A DNA stretch of 64,000 nt from Planctomycetes bacterium ADurb.Bin069 (lineage in GTDB: Bacteria; Planctomycetota; UBA8108; UBA8890; UBA8898), in the NCBI GenBank assembly GCA_002070955.1, contig MWEK01000006.1, positions 1 to 64,000 of the forward strand, read 5' to 3'. Shown here in pieces: positions 17,723-25,519 of this stretch. The notes beneath the pieces were generated by a model. It did not search any database, had not been told where the DNA came from, and saw nothing but the letters and a program-made list of their open reading frames with translations. The stretch's first letter is position 1, and every line of letters starts with the position of its first letter. A program made the position numbers and the translations under genes.

Positions 17723-17802
17723 GCAACCGCTCCTTTCCCGTGGGAGGATGGCCTTTAGTCTGGCACGGAAGGGGGGGAGGGTCAAGACCGCGCGCGGGCC
17801 GG

Positions 17803-18267
17803 TCACTGCGGGTCGAGGAAGCTGACTTCCTCGTCGAACGCCGTGATTTTCCATTCCGCGCCCACCTTGGACAACACCGCGGTCTGGTTGCGGCGGGCGG
17901 TGGGGGGGCCGGTGGGATCGCGGGTGTACACGCCGCTGCGCTCTTCCTGGATGACCTGGAGAATCGCCCGCGCGCCGCCGTCGAGGTAGGTCTCGGAGAC
18001 GAGCTTGAACACGGGCCCCCAGTGAAGCATCCCGCGACAGGAGGGCAGGGTCTTGTAGCCCCGGAAGACCACCGCGCGGCGCCGCGCGGAGATCCAATCG
18101 CTCACGTCCGGGCTTGCGGCCATGCGCTCGGCCTCGTCCCACCGCTCGTTGGCTACGGCCTTGCCGAACTCCTGGTAAGCCGCGTAGGCCGCCGAGCAGG
18201 AGCCGGACCGCTCGCACCCGACCTGGGCGCCGGCGGCCAGAATGACGACGGGAATGAACTTCTTCAT
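17803..18267 (-). CDS. small lipoprotein of unknown function
   Basis: This is a 154-residue protein starting MKKFIPVVILAAGAQVGC. The Cys at residue 18 after a hydrophobic stretch suggests a lipoprotein, though the lipobox (AQVGC) is imperfect. The mature domain holds HWGPVFKLVSETYLDGGARA, paired beta strands and a C-terminal VGAEWKITAFDEEVSF, which recalls small NTF2-like or DUF4878-type folds; this is a guess. The start at 18267 is preferred over a Met eight codons earlier because of the basic MKK opening. It lies 80 bases upstream of the nucleoside hydrolase on the same strand. No function is assigned. Confidence 0.6.
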   Translation of the reverse strand: MKKFIPVVILAAGAQVGCERSGSCSAAYAAYQEFGKAVANERWDEAERMAASPDVSDWISARRRAVVFRGYKTLPSCRGMLHWGPVFKLVSETYLDGGARAILQVIQEERSGVYTRDPTGPPTARRNQTAVLSKVGAEWKITAFDEEVSFLDPQ

Positions 18268-18372
18268 GGGGTCCGATCCGAATATCGGCACGGGGGCGCG
18301 GTTTGCCCCGCGGCACGGGCACCCCGCCGCGCCGCGCGGCCCCGGCGCGCCTCCGCGGGAGCGGCGCGCGTG

Positions 18373-18723
18373 TTACCGGACCGGCGGCCGGCGCCGGAAC
18401 CTTCCGGCGACATAGGCGATGACGACGAGCGCGCCGAGCAGCGTGAACAGCGCTCCGGGCAGGCCGGCCAACCCCGCCACGGCGACGACACCCAGCGCCG
18501 CCACGATCATGAGCAGCACCATGAAGGCGCCGGAAACGCCGGGCCGCTCGGCGCCGGGCTCCGCGTCACCGTCGTCGTCCTCGGGGAGCTCGATGGAATC
18601 GTTCTCGTCCTCGGGGGCCCAGCCCGTGTCGGCGTCGCTGCCGCAGTGCGGGCAAGAACGCGCGTCCTCCGGCACGGACTCGCCGCAGTGGGCGCAATAG
18701 AAGCTCCGGTGGTCGCCCGGCAT
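18373..18723 (-). CDS. zinc-ribbon membrane protein
   Basis: This is a 116-residue protein. The N-terminus is a zinc ribbon with C10-x2-C13 and C24-x2-C27 (FYCAHCGESVPEDARSCPHC). An acidic linker (about 35-58) leads to two adjacent hydrophobic segments (VSGAFMVLLMIVAALGVVAV and LPGALFTLLGALVVIAYVAG) and a basic tail RFRRRPPVR. The ribbon should face the cytoplasm. Such small proteins are common in planctomycetes and have no defined role. It shares its strand with the flanking cupin and lipoprotein genes. Confidence 0.65.
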   Translation of the reverse strand: MPGDHRSFYCAHCGESVPEDARSCPHCGSDADTGWAPEDENDSIELPEDDDGDAEPGAERPGVSGAFMVLLMIVAALGVVAVAGLAGLPGALFTLLGALVVIAYVAGRFRRRPPVR

Positions 18724-18803
18724 GGGTGCGGTTCAGCTCCTCCGCGGCCCGCGCGCCGCCGGCCGAGGAGCGCGCGCCGCGGCGCGCGCGGGGCTCCCTC
18801 GGT

Positions 18804-19079
18804 CTAGCCGAATTTGTAGTGTTTGCGGACGGGTTTCGTGATCTTCCAGGTGCAGGCCATGCCGCGGGGGAAGGTGACCAGATCGCCTTTCGCAATGGTG
18901 ACCGGCGCGCCGCCGGCAGGCGTCACCGTGACCTCGCCCTCCAGGAAGAGACAAGTCTCGGGCTCATCGTAACTCCAGGGGAATTCCGAGGCTTCCTTTT
19001 CCCAGATGGGCCAACTTCTGACGCCGAGGGCCGCGAGGTCTTTCTCGCCGGGGTTGCGGTTCACTTGGATCTTGTCCAT
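18804..19079 (-). CDS. small cupin-domain protein (Cupin_3 / DUF861 type)
   Basis: This 91-residue protein is a single cupin barrel. The ATG at 19079 (MDKIQVNRNP) is chosen because AGGAGGAG lies just upstream. Family features are SWPIWEKEASEFPWSYDEPE, TCLFLEGEVTVTP and KGDLVTFPRGMACTW. It resembles the ureidoglycine aminohydrolase-type Cupin_3 domain. The usual metal His residues are mostly replaced, so catalysis is uncertain and it may bind a small ligand. It is divergent from the M24 peptidase gene. Confidence 0.75.
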   Translation of the reverse strand: MDKIQVNRNPGEKDLAALGVRSWPIWEKEASEFPWSYDEPETCLFLEGEVTVTPAGGAPVTIAKGDLVTFPRGMACTWKITKPVRKHYKFG

Positions 19080-19161
19080 GTCTCCTCCTGGCACGACGGC
19101 CGCGCCTGATAGTTTACACCCGCCCCACGCGCGGTTCCACCTCGGGCCGGAGCGCCCGCTC

Positions 19162-19191
19162 TTGTGACGCGGGCCCCTCCGCCCTTATAGT
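19162..19191 (+). promoter_or_regulatory. sigma70-like promoter for the M24 peptidase
   Basis: TTGTGA, an 18-base spacer and TATAGT lie 33 bases before the ATG at 19224. Confidence 0.5.
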
Positions 19192-19223
19192 GAAAGCGAA
19201 CTCTTGCCACGAAAGGAGCGGTC

Positions 19224-20399
19224 ATGCAGCTCGCGCGCATTCAGGAGGCGCTCAGAGAGCGCGGCATCGATGGCTGGCTTTGCTGCGATTTCAGGAACCG
19301 CGATGGCCTGGCTTACGGCGTGCTCGGCCTGGATTTCGGGAAGCTGAGCACCCGCAGGTGGTATTACTTCATTCCGGCCAAGGGCGCTCCCAGAAAGCTC
19401 GTCTCGGCCGTCGAGGAGCACCGGCTCGATGCGCTGCCGGGCGCCGCGCGCGTCTATCTCTCTTGGAAGGAGCTCCACGCGGGCCTGAAGCGCCTCCTTG
19501 GCGCCAAGAAGCGCATCGCAATGCAGTACTCGCCCCTCAACAACGTGCCCTACGTGTCCGTGGTCGACGCCGGCACCGTCGAGCTCGTCAAACGCCTCGG
19601 CCACAAGATCGTGTCCTCGGCGGACCTCGTCCAGATCTTCGTCGCCTTGATCGGCCCGGAGGGCTACAGGACGCACAAGGAAGCCGGGGCCGCCGTGGAC
19701 CGGATCCGCGCCGAGGCTTTCGCGCGCATCGGCGCGGCGGTCCGAAGCGGAAACGGCGCCACGGAGTACGATATCCAGCAGTACATCATGCGGCGCTTCG
19801 ACGAAGAAGGTCTCGTGACCGATTCGCCGCCCATGGTGGGGACGAACGAGCGCCCGGCCGACCCCCATTTCGATCTCACCCGCGCGAACACGCGGTCCTT
19901 CGCCCACGGGGACACGGTGCTCCTGGACCTCTGGGCCAAGCGGAACGTTCCGGGGGCGATCTACTACGACATCACCTGGTGCGGGTACATCGGGACGCCG
20001 CCGGCAAAGTACGTCGAAATCTTCGATGTGGTGCGGCGCGCGCGCGATGCGGCCGTTGCCTTCGTCGCCGACCGCTTCGCGGCCGGGGCGGCCTGCCGCG
20101 GCTGGGAAGTCGATGACGTCTGCCGCGGCGTCGTCAAGAAGGCCGGTTACGGGAAGTTTTTCCGGCATCGCACGGGGCATTCGATCGGCGAGGAAACCCA
20201 CGGGAACGGCGTCAACATCGACAATCTGGAGACGAAGGACGAGCGCGCCCTAATGCCGGGCTGCTGTTTCTCCATCGAACCCGGCATCTACCTGCCGGGC
20301 GAGATGGGCGTCAGGACCGAGGTCGATGTGTTCATCCGCGACGACGGCACGCCCGAGGTTACGGGCGAAATCCAGCGGGAACTCGTCAAGATCGCCTGA
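19224..20399 (+). CDS. M24 family metallopeptidase (Xaa-Pro aminopeptidase-like)
   Basis: This 391-residue protein starts with the ATG at 19224 after AAAGGAG. An N-terminal creatinase-type domain (about 1-150) precedes the pita-bread domain. The five metal ligands are visible: Asp in VLLDLWAK, Asp in YYDITWCG, His in RTGHSIGEE, Glu in CFSIEPGIY and Glu in VRTEVDVF. The HRTGHSIG stretch is the classic substrate-side motif. It is cytoplasmic with no signal peptide. It may release N-terminal residues before proline; prolidase is an alternative. Its neighbours suggest no pathway. Confidence 0.85.
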   Translation: MQLARIQEALRERGIDGWLCCDFRNRDGLAYGVLGLDFGKLSTRRWYYFIPAKGAPRKLVSAVEEHRLDALPGAARVYLSWKELHAGLKRLLGAKKRIAMQYSPLNNVPYVSVVDAGTVELVKRLGHKIVSSADLVQIFVALIGPEGYRTHKEAGAAVDRIRAEAFARIGAAVRSGNGATEYDIQQYIMRRFDEEGLVTDSPPMVGTNERPADPHFDLTRANTRSFAHGDTVLLDLWAKRNVPGAIYYDITWCGYIGTPPAKYVEIFDVVRRARDAAVAFVADRFAAGAACRGWEVDDVCRGVVKKAGYGKFFRHRTGHSIGEETHGNGVNIDNLETKDERALMPGCCFSIEPGIYLPGEMGVRTEVDVFIRDDGTPEVTGEIQRELVKIA

Positions 20400-20412
20400 G
20401 ACCGCCGCGCGT

Positions 20413-21858
20413 TTACGACCCGGCCGCCTCGGACCGCACGATCGCCGCCGCCCAGAACCCGGGCCCCGGAGCGGCGATGCGCGTCCTTCCGCCTCCGGCG
20501 ATGCGCGCCGCGCCCGCCGGCTCTCCCTTCGCAATGTCGATCCACCTCAGGTCAAAGGCGCCCGGGTGCGGGGATAGGTCCAACTCCACCTCGCCGCCGT
20601 CGGTGAAAAAGAGCGCGTACATGCGCCCCGGCGCGGCGGCGAGATAAGCCGCGTTGGGCCCGCGGTGGGAAAGGAGTTCGTTCGCGGGCTCCAACTCCCA
20701 CCAAGCGACGTGCCGCTCGAGGGCGCGCGCCGCCCGAATGGACGCCGCGGCCGCCGCCGAGAGCCCCTCCCCGGAGTCGGGGCGGTGGAAGCGCACCGCG
20801 GCGGCGCCGCCAATGAGGTGCCGCCACCAGCGCTCGATGCCGTCCCGCGTGTTCCCGTATCTCCCGCCGTCGGCGCCGTAGGTCTTCACGGTGTTGATCG
20901 GCCGGGGCTGCGCGGCGATGCGGCTCCGCGCCCACTGGAAATTGTCCCAGTGGGTCTGGCCGCGCTGGTGGTTGTTCTGGGAGACATCGGCGAAATCGTA
21001 GCGTTCGGGGCGATCCAACGTGCGGCGGTGGACGGGGCTCTTGAGATTCCAGTCGTCCCACATTTCGGTGACGCAGACGCGGCGGCCGGCGGCGGCGGCG
21101 CGGTCGCGGATGTACTGGGCCCAGTAGGCGCCCCAGGCTTCATCGCCCGATGTCTCGTTGTCCATGCAGTAAAGGACGTGATCGTGGGGGAGGGCGCAGG
21201 AAAGCAGCTTGTCGACGAAGCGCTGTTGGTGCGGCAGGACGACGCGGTTGTCGCGCTGCGCCGGCGTCGTGAAGAAGAAGGGCTGTTTGTTGGCGCCCGG
21301 ATGGTCGGGGTAGCGCTCGGCGAGCCCCGATTCGGCGCAGGAGTAATTGATGTTGTTCTTGGGATTGTAGGGATGGACATCCCAGTTGTTCCGAGAGTAG
21401 TCGAAGCGGTCCCACACCTCGATTTGGACGAAAATCCCGCGTTCGGCCGTGAGGGCCAGGAATCTCCGGAAGCGGCGCCAGTACTCATCGTTCCATTGGG
21501 CGAGGTCGTACTTGCCGTCGGAAAGACGCGCGAAAGGATAGACTTCGAAGCCCTGGTCGGGCCGGTCGCTCATGGTGTTGCGCACGTAGTTCCCGCCGGC
21601 CCGCGCGATGGCGTCAAGGTGCTCTTCCAGATCGGGGATCTGGAAAAGATTGTCGTCCTTGGAGCCCCCCAGCAGCATGACCGGCCGACCCTTGTACTGC
21701 CAGAAGCGGGGATTCTGCGCGTAGGGGCGGATCGAGGAGGAATCGGCCTCTTCCGCGGCGCGGAGGGGAACGGCCGCGCCGCAGGCCGCGCACACGAGCG
21801 CCGCGAGAAGTCCTGCCGCCGAGGGCGGCGGCTTAAGTGACGGATGCCGGCAATGCAT
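20413..21858 (-). CDS. secreted glycoside hydrolase-like protein (GH-A TIM barrel)
   Basis: This 481-residue protein starts with the ATG at 21858 after GGGAG. A signal peptide spans about residues 1-34. The mature start [20 protein letters not shown] is like DUF4038/GH140-type proteins. Barrel strands are visible in [25 protein letters not shown] and [20 protein letters not shown], where the Asn-Glu pair fits the acid/base of clan GH-A. A Glu in VTEMWDDWN is another candidate. The last 100 residues form a beta-sandwich ([24 protein letters not shown]). No close family can be named. It is divergent from the 701-residue protein, which may act on the same glycan. Confidence 0.65.
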   Translation of the reverse strand: MHCRHPSLKPPPSAAGLLAALVCAACGAAVPLRAAEEADSSSIRPYAQNPRFWQYKGRPVMLLGGSKDDNLFQIPDLEEHLDAIARAGGNYVRNTMSDRPDQGFEVYPFARLSDGKYDLAQWNDEYWRRFRRFLALTAERGIFVQIEVWDRFDYSRNNWDVHPYNPKNNINYSCAESGLAERYPDHPGANKQPFFFTTPAQRDNRVVLPHQQRFVDKLLSCALPHDHVLYCMDNETSGDEAWGAYWAQYIRDRAAAAGRRVCVTEMWDDWNLKSPVHRRTLDRPERYDFADVSQNNHQRGQTHWDNFQWARSRIAAQPRPINTVKTYGADGGRYGNTRDGIERWWRHLIGGAAAVRFHRPDSGEGLSAAAAASIRAARALERHVAWWELEPANELLSHRGPNAAYLAAAPGRMYALFFTDGGEVELDLSPHPGAFDLRWIDIAKGEPAGAARIAGGGRTRIAAPGPGFWAAAIVRSEAAGS

Positions 21859-21966
21859 GGAAAAGCTCCCGGTCCGGGGCCGGCTTCACCATAACCGAGG
21901 GCTCCCGCGGGGTCAACTCTCCGGTCGGCGCGAATAAAACGCATTCTTCCGGCCGCGCTTCGGCGC

Positions 21967-21995
21967 TTGCCTTCCCGTGTCCGGCTGCCTACCAT
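21967..21995 (+). promoter_or_regulatory. sigma70-like promoter for the 22075 gene
   Basis: TTGCCT, a 17-base spacer and TACCAT lie about 80 bases before the ATG at 22075, in the gap between two divergent secreted proteins. Confidence 0.4.
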
Positions 21996-22074
21996 GGGCT
22001 GTATGCGCGACACGACGGCCGGCGCGCATTGCGCCGGCGTTTTTCGATGGGACGACCCCACGGGGAGGCAGGTT

Positions 22075-24180
22075 ATGCTGTGCCGCATGTGGACAATCAG
22101 AGCCTTTGCCGGCGCCGTTGCGATCTTCGCCGCCGCGGAGTTCGGCGCCGCGTCAGAGGAAGCCGCGCCGCGGGCGTGGATCAGGTTCGTCGATTCGGCT
22201 CAGAAGTACGCGGGCACGAGCTATCTTTTTCTCGCCGACGGCGACATTCACCTGGCCGCTGAGATCGAGCCTTCCCCGGGGGACGTGCTCGAGCTTCTGT
22301 GGGGCGCCAAGAACGACCTGCGCGAGGGCGTGGCCTCCATCAACGGGCAACGCGTCCCGTTACGCCAGGGCGGCTACGACGGTTTCCGCCGGCTGTGCGT
22401 CCCCGTGCCCGCCGGGGCGGGCGGCGCGCGCTACGACATCGTCCTCGCGGCGGCGGGCGCCAAACCCGGCTTCATTGCGGAGGCGAGGATCAGCGCGCCG
22501 GGCGCCCCCGCTCTGGATCTCGGGCCGTCCGCCTTCCGCATGCGGCGCCTGACCGCCGAGGAGATCTTCCGCGCGGCGCACGCGGCGGCCGCGCGGTTCT
22601 GGGACGAGGCCGCGCCGCCTCCCGCCGCGCCGCTGGCGGACGCCCGCCTCGAGGCCGCCTTCCGGCGCGCCGCGCTCAACGCCTGCCGGGCGAACGAGCA
22701 GTTCTACCGCTGCCGCCAGTTCGTCCGGGGCTGGCTCGCGCACGCCGACCCCGAGACGGGCCTCATCCCCAGAAACCTCGGGCGGAGCCGCGACATCTGG
22801 AACGCGCAGGACTCGGCCGCGGACAACTACCCCTTCATGGTGCTCACGTGCGCCCTCACCGATCGGGCGCTTTTCGAGGGCCGCATGCGGCAAATACTGG
22901 CCACCGAATCGAGCCTCTTGCGGCGCCTCGATCGGCTGCCCGACACGTGGTCGTTCTCGCGGCGCGGGTTCGCGCGCGAGACGCCCGATCTGCCGTCGAT
23001 CATCTTCGGCGCCGCGGAGTATGCCAAGGACGGCCTCGTGCCCCTCACCGAGTGGTTGGGGCCGAGCCCCTGGTCGGCGCGCATGCTGGAGCTGGTGGAC
23101 GACATCTGGAAACACGCGGAGATCGCGACGCCCTTCGGACCGATCCCGTCGAAGGACCCCGAGGTGAACGGCGACCTGCTCCAGGTGCTGGCCCGCGTCT
23201 TCTGGATGACGGGAGACCGGAAGTACCTCGATTTCGCCTTCCGCCTGGCGGACTACTACCTCCTCGGCTCCAACCATCCTTCGCGCGATTTCGCGCGGCT
23301 GCGGCTCCGGGACCACGGTTGCGAGATCACGGGCGGGCTCTCGGAGGTCTATGTCGCCGCGCATGCCGTCGCGCCCGAGAAGCACCGGGCCTACCGGGAG
23401 CCGATCCATGCCATGTTCGATCGCATCCTCGAGGTCGGGCGTAACGAACACGGCATGCTCTACAACTGGATCGATCCCCGCACGGGGGAGCATGACGCCG
23501 GTCTGTGCGACACGTGGGGCTACAACTACAACGGCATGTACACCGTGTATCTGATCGATGGCACCGAGGCCTACCGCGACGCCGCGCGGAAGGTGCTCGG
23601 CAATCTCAATGTCCATTATCGCGACACGGATTGGGGCAGCGCGGACGAGTTCGCCGACTGCATCGAGGGCGCGCTGACCCTCTACAACCGCGAAGGCGTG
23701 CCCTCCGTTCCGGAATGGCTCGATGGCGAAATCCGAGACATGTGGCGGCGGCAGGCGCCGGACGGCGTCATCGAGGGCTGGCACGGGGACGGCAATTCGG
23801 CGCGCACGGCCATCATGTACGCGCTCTGGAAGACCAAGGGCGTGACCGTGCAGCCCTGGCGCGCCGACGTGCGGCTGGGCGCCGAACAGGAAGGCCCCGC
23901 GCTCTGCGTGAGCGTCATCGCCGCGGAGCCGTGGTCGGGGGCGCTCGTCTTCGACCGGCCGCGCCACGCCGAGAACTTCCATCTGCCCATGGACTATCCC
24001 CGTATCAACCAGTTTCCGGAGTGGTTCACCGTCGCGGCCGATCGGCGCTACGAAGTCGCGGATCCCGCCGGGGGCCGAAAGGCGGTGCACACCGGCGCCG
24101 CCCTAGCGGCCGGGCTGCCCGTGACGCTCGCGGCGGGCAGGGAGCTCCGCCTCGTCGTCGCGCCCGCCGAACGGGGCTGA
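22075..24180 (+). CDS. exported protein with alpha/alpha-toroid (six-hairpin glycosidase-like) core, function unknown
   Basis: This is a 701-residue protein. The ATG at 22075 follows GGGGAGG with six-base spacing. Residues 1-25 form a signal peptide. A beta-sandwich (about 30-150) precedes a long helical region with regularly spaced hairpins: FVRGWLAHADPETGLIPRN, NGDLLQVLARVFWMTGDRK, GGLSEVYVAAHAV, LYNWIDPRTGEHDAGLCDTW and WGSADEFADCIEGALTLYNR. The last one resembles catalytic loops of alpha/alpha-barrel enzymes. A beta-rich tail closes the protein. Lyases and GH88/GH105-like enzymes share this layout. It is divergent from a GH-A-like gene. I do not recognise the family. Confidence 0.6.
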   Translation: MLCRMWTIRAFAGAVAIFAAAEFGAASEEAAPRAWIRFVDSAQKYAGTSYLFLADGDIHLAAEIEPSPGDVLELLWGAKNDLREGVASINGQRVPLRQGGYDGFRRLCVPVPAGAGGARYDIVLAAAGAKPGFIAEARISAPGAPALDLGPSAFRMRRLTAEEIFRAAHAAAARFWDEAAPPPAAPLADARLEAAFRRAALNACRANEQFYRCRQFVRGWLAHADPETGLIPRNLGRSRDIWNAQDSAADNYPFMVLTCALTDRALFEGRMRQILATESSLLRRLDRLPDTWSFSRRGFARETPDLPSIIFGAAEYAKDGLVPLTEWLGPSPWSARMLELVDDIWKHAEIATPFGPIPSKDPEVNGDLLQVLARVFWMTGDRKYLDFAFRLADYYLLGSNHPSRDFARLRLRDHGCEITGGLSEVYVAAHAVAPEKHRAYREPIHAMFDRILEVGRNEHGMLYNWIDPRTGEHDAGLCDTWGYNYNGMYTVYLIDGTEAYRDAARKVLGNLNVHYRDTDWGSADEFADCIEGALTLYNREGVPSVPEWLDGEIRDMWRRQAPDGVIEGWHGDGNSARTAIMYALWKTKGVTVQPWRADVRLGAEQEGPALCVSVIAAEPWSGALVFDRPRHAENFHLPMDYPRINQFPEWFTVAADRRYEVADPAGGRKAVHTGAALAAGLPVTLAAGRELRLVVAPAERG

Positions 24181-24186
24181 ATTCAT

Positions 24187-24215
24187 TTGACGCGCCCGCC
24201 CGCGCGCCGTACTCT
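24187..24215 (+). promoter_or_regulatory. sigma70-like promoter for the nitroreductase
   Basis: TTGACG, a 17-base spacer and TACTCT lie 46 bases before the ATG at 24262. This is one of the best promoter matches in the window. Confidence 0.6.
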
Positions 24216-24261
24216 GACAAGCGGATCTGGCCGCCCGCGGCGCGTGGGGAAGGAGGACTCA

Positions 24262-25032
24262 ATGGCCGTAAACGAGCAGGCGCGACGGGAAGCGCTCCGC
24301 GATTTTCTCAAGGACAACGTCAGGCTGCGGGTGGATTTCTCCCGGACGGGGCAGCAGCGCGGCCTCCCTCCGCCGCCCCTCGAGAAACCGTTCGATCCCG
24401 CGGCCCTTAGGCGGGATCTCCCGGGGCGCGCCGGGTGGAAAGGCATCGGCAAGGTCGATCTGGCCGACGCCATCGAGCGGCGGGAAAGCCGGCGCGATTT
24501 CCAGCGCGCGGCGTTCACGCTGGAGGAACTTGCCTTTCTCCTGTGGGCGACGCAGGGCGTCAAGAAGCGCTTCGGCGACTCGTGCGCCCTCAGGACCGTC
24601 CCGTCGGCGGGGGCGCGGCACGCCTTCGAGACCTACGTCCTCGTCTTCGCGGTGGAGGGCCTGGAACCGGGCGTCCATCGCTACCTACCCCTGGAACACC
24701 AGCTTCTCTTCGAGTTCGAAGAGCCTGACGCGCGGCGCAAGGCGAGCGCCGCGGCGCTGGGCCAGACCTTCGTCGGCGGGGGCGCGGCGTGCTTCGTCTG
24801 GACGGCGATTCCCTACCGCATGGAATGGCGCTACGGCGAGGCCTCGTACAAGGTTATCGCCATCGACGCGGGTCATGTGTGCCAGAACCTGTATCTGGCG
24901 TGCGAGGCCATCGGCGCGGGCGCATGCGCCGTCGCGGCCTACGATCAGGCGGCCATGGACGCGCTGCTCCGCGTCGACGGCGTCGAGGAGTTCGCGGTGT
25001 ACGTCGCGCCGGTGGGCAAGACGGCGCGCTGA
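24262..25032 (+). CDS. nitroreductase-family flavoprotein (SagB-type)
   Basis: This 256-residue protein starts with the ATG at 24262 after AAGGAGG. Family features are AIERRESRRDFQRAAFTLEE (FMN-binding Arg/Ser cluster), FLLWATQGV, TVPSAGARHAFETYV and GLEPGVHRYLPLEHQL. The C-terminal part IAIDAGHVCQNLYLACEAIG and GACAVAAYDQAAMDALL is typical of SagB-like dehydrogenases. It should use FMN and NAD(P)H in the cytoplasm. SagB members often oxidise azolines, but no cyclodehydratase or precursor peptide is nearby, so a stand-alone reductase is more likely. Confidence 0.82.
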   Translation: MAVNEQARREALRDFLKDNVRLRVDFSRTGQQRGLPPPPLEKPFDPAALRRDLPGRAGWKGIGKVDLADAIERRESRRDFQRAAFTLEELAFLLWATQGVKKRFGDSCALRTVPSAGARHAFETYVLVFAVEGLEPGVHRYLPLEHQLLFEFEEPDARRKASAAALGQTFVGGGAACFVWTAIPYRMEWRYGEASYKVIAIDAGHVCQNLYLACEAIGAGACAVAAYDQAAMDALLRVDGVEEFAVYVAPVGKTAR

Positions 25033-25061
25033 TCCGGCGCCCGCTGGGAACTCCGCCGCCT

Positions 25062-25472
25062 TTACCGCAGGTAGGCCTCGACGATAGGAACGAGCGCCGC
25101 CGCGACCACCGCGGCCAGAACGGCGACGGGAACGAGGCCGATCGCCGTGAACCACAGCTTGGCTCCCCGCGGATCAGGCGCCCTCCACAGCCATGCCATG
25201 ACCAGGGCGTCAAACACGAGGAAGGGTATGAGCAACAGCGCCAGCCGGATCTGCTCTTCGCGGACGAAGGCGCATGCTTCGGCGACGAAGCGCGCCGGCG
25301 CCCCGGGCGGAGCGCCGTCGAGCGCGCCGAGCAGCGCGCCGAGATCGGGGAGGCGGACGAGCGCAAAGAGCAGGCAGGCAAACTCGAGGCCGTGAAACAC
25401 GACCGCGGCGGCCGTGTCGCGCCACACGCGGACGCGCGCGCCCCGCGCGGGGGATGCAGGTTCGCTTTCCAT
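25062..25472 (-). CDS. small integral membrane protein
   Basis: This is a 136-residue protein. The ATG at 25472 is chosen because the downstream frame has three strong hydrophobic segments (AAVVFHGLEFACLLFALVRL, LALLLIPFLVFDALVMAWLW and AIGLVPVAVLAAVVAAALVP), while the frame upstream is antisense WD40 sequence. It converges on the nitroreductase with a 29-base gap and lies 47 bases after the WD40 gene on the same strand, so it may be cotranscribed with it. No family is recognised. Confidence 0.55.
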   Translation of the reverse strand: MESEPASPARGARVRVWRDTAAAVVFHGLEFACLLFALVRLPDLGALLGALDGAPPGAPARFVAEACAFVREEQIRLALLLIPFLVFDALVMAWLWRAPDPRGAKLWFTAIGLVPVAVLAAVVAAALVPIVEAYLR

Positions 25473-25519
25473 GGGGCGATTGTAGACCGGCGCGTCCGTG
25501 GCCGCCAGCGACCCGCGCG

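Noticed and set aside
24262..25032. A peptide-modifying (azoline) gene cluster around the SagB-like nitroreductase
   Set aside because: No cyclodehydratase, precursor peptide or exporter lies nearby.
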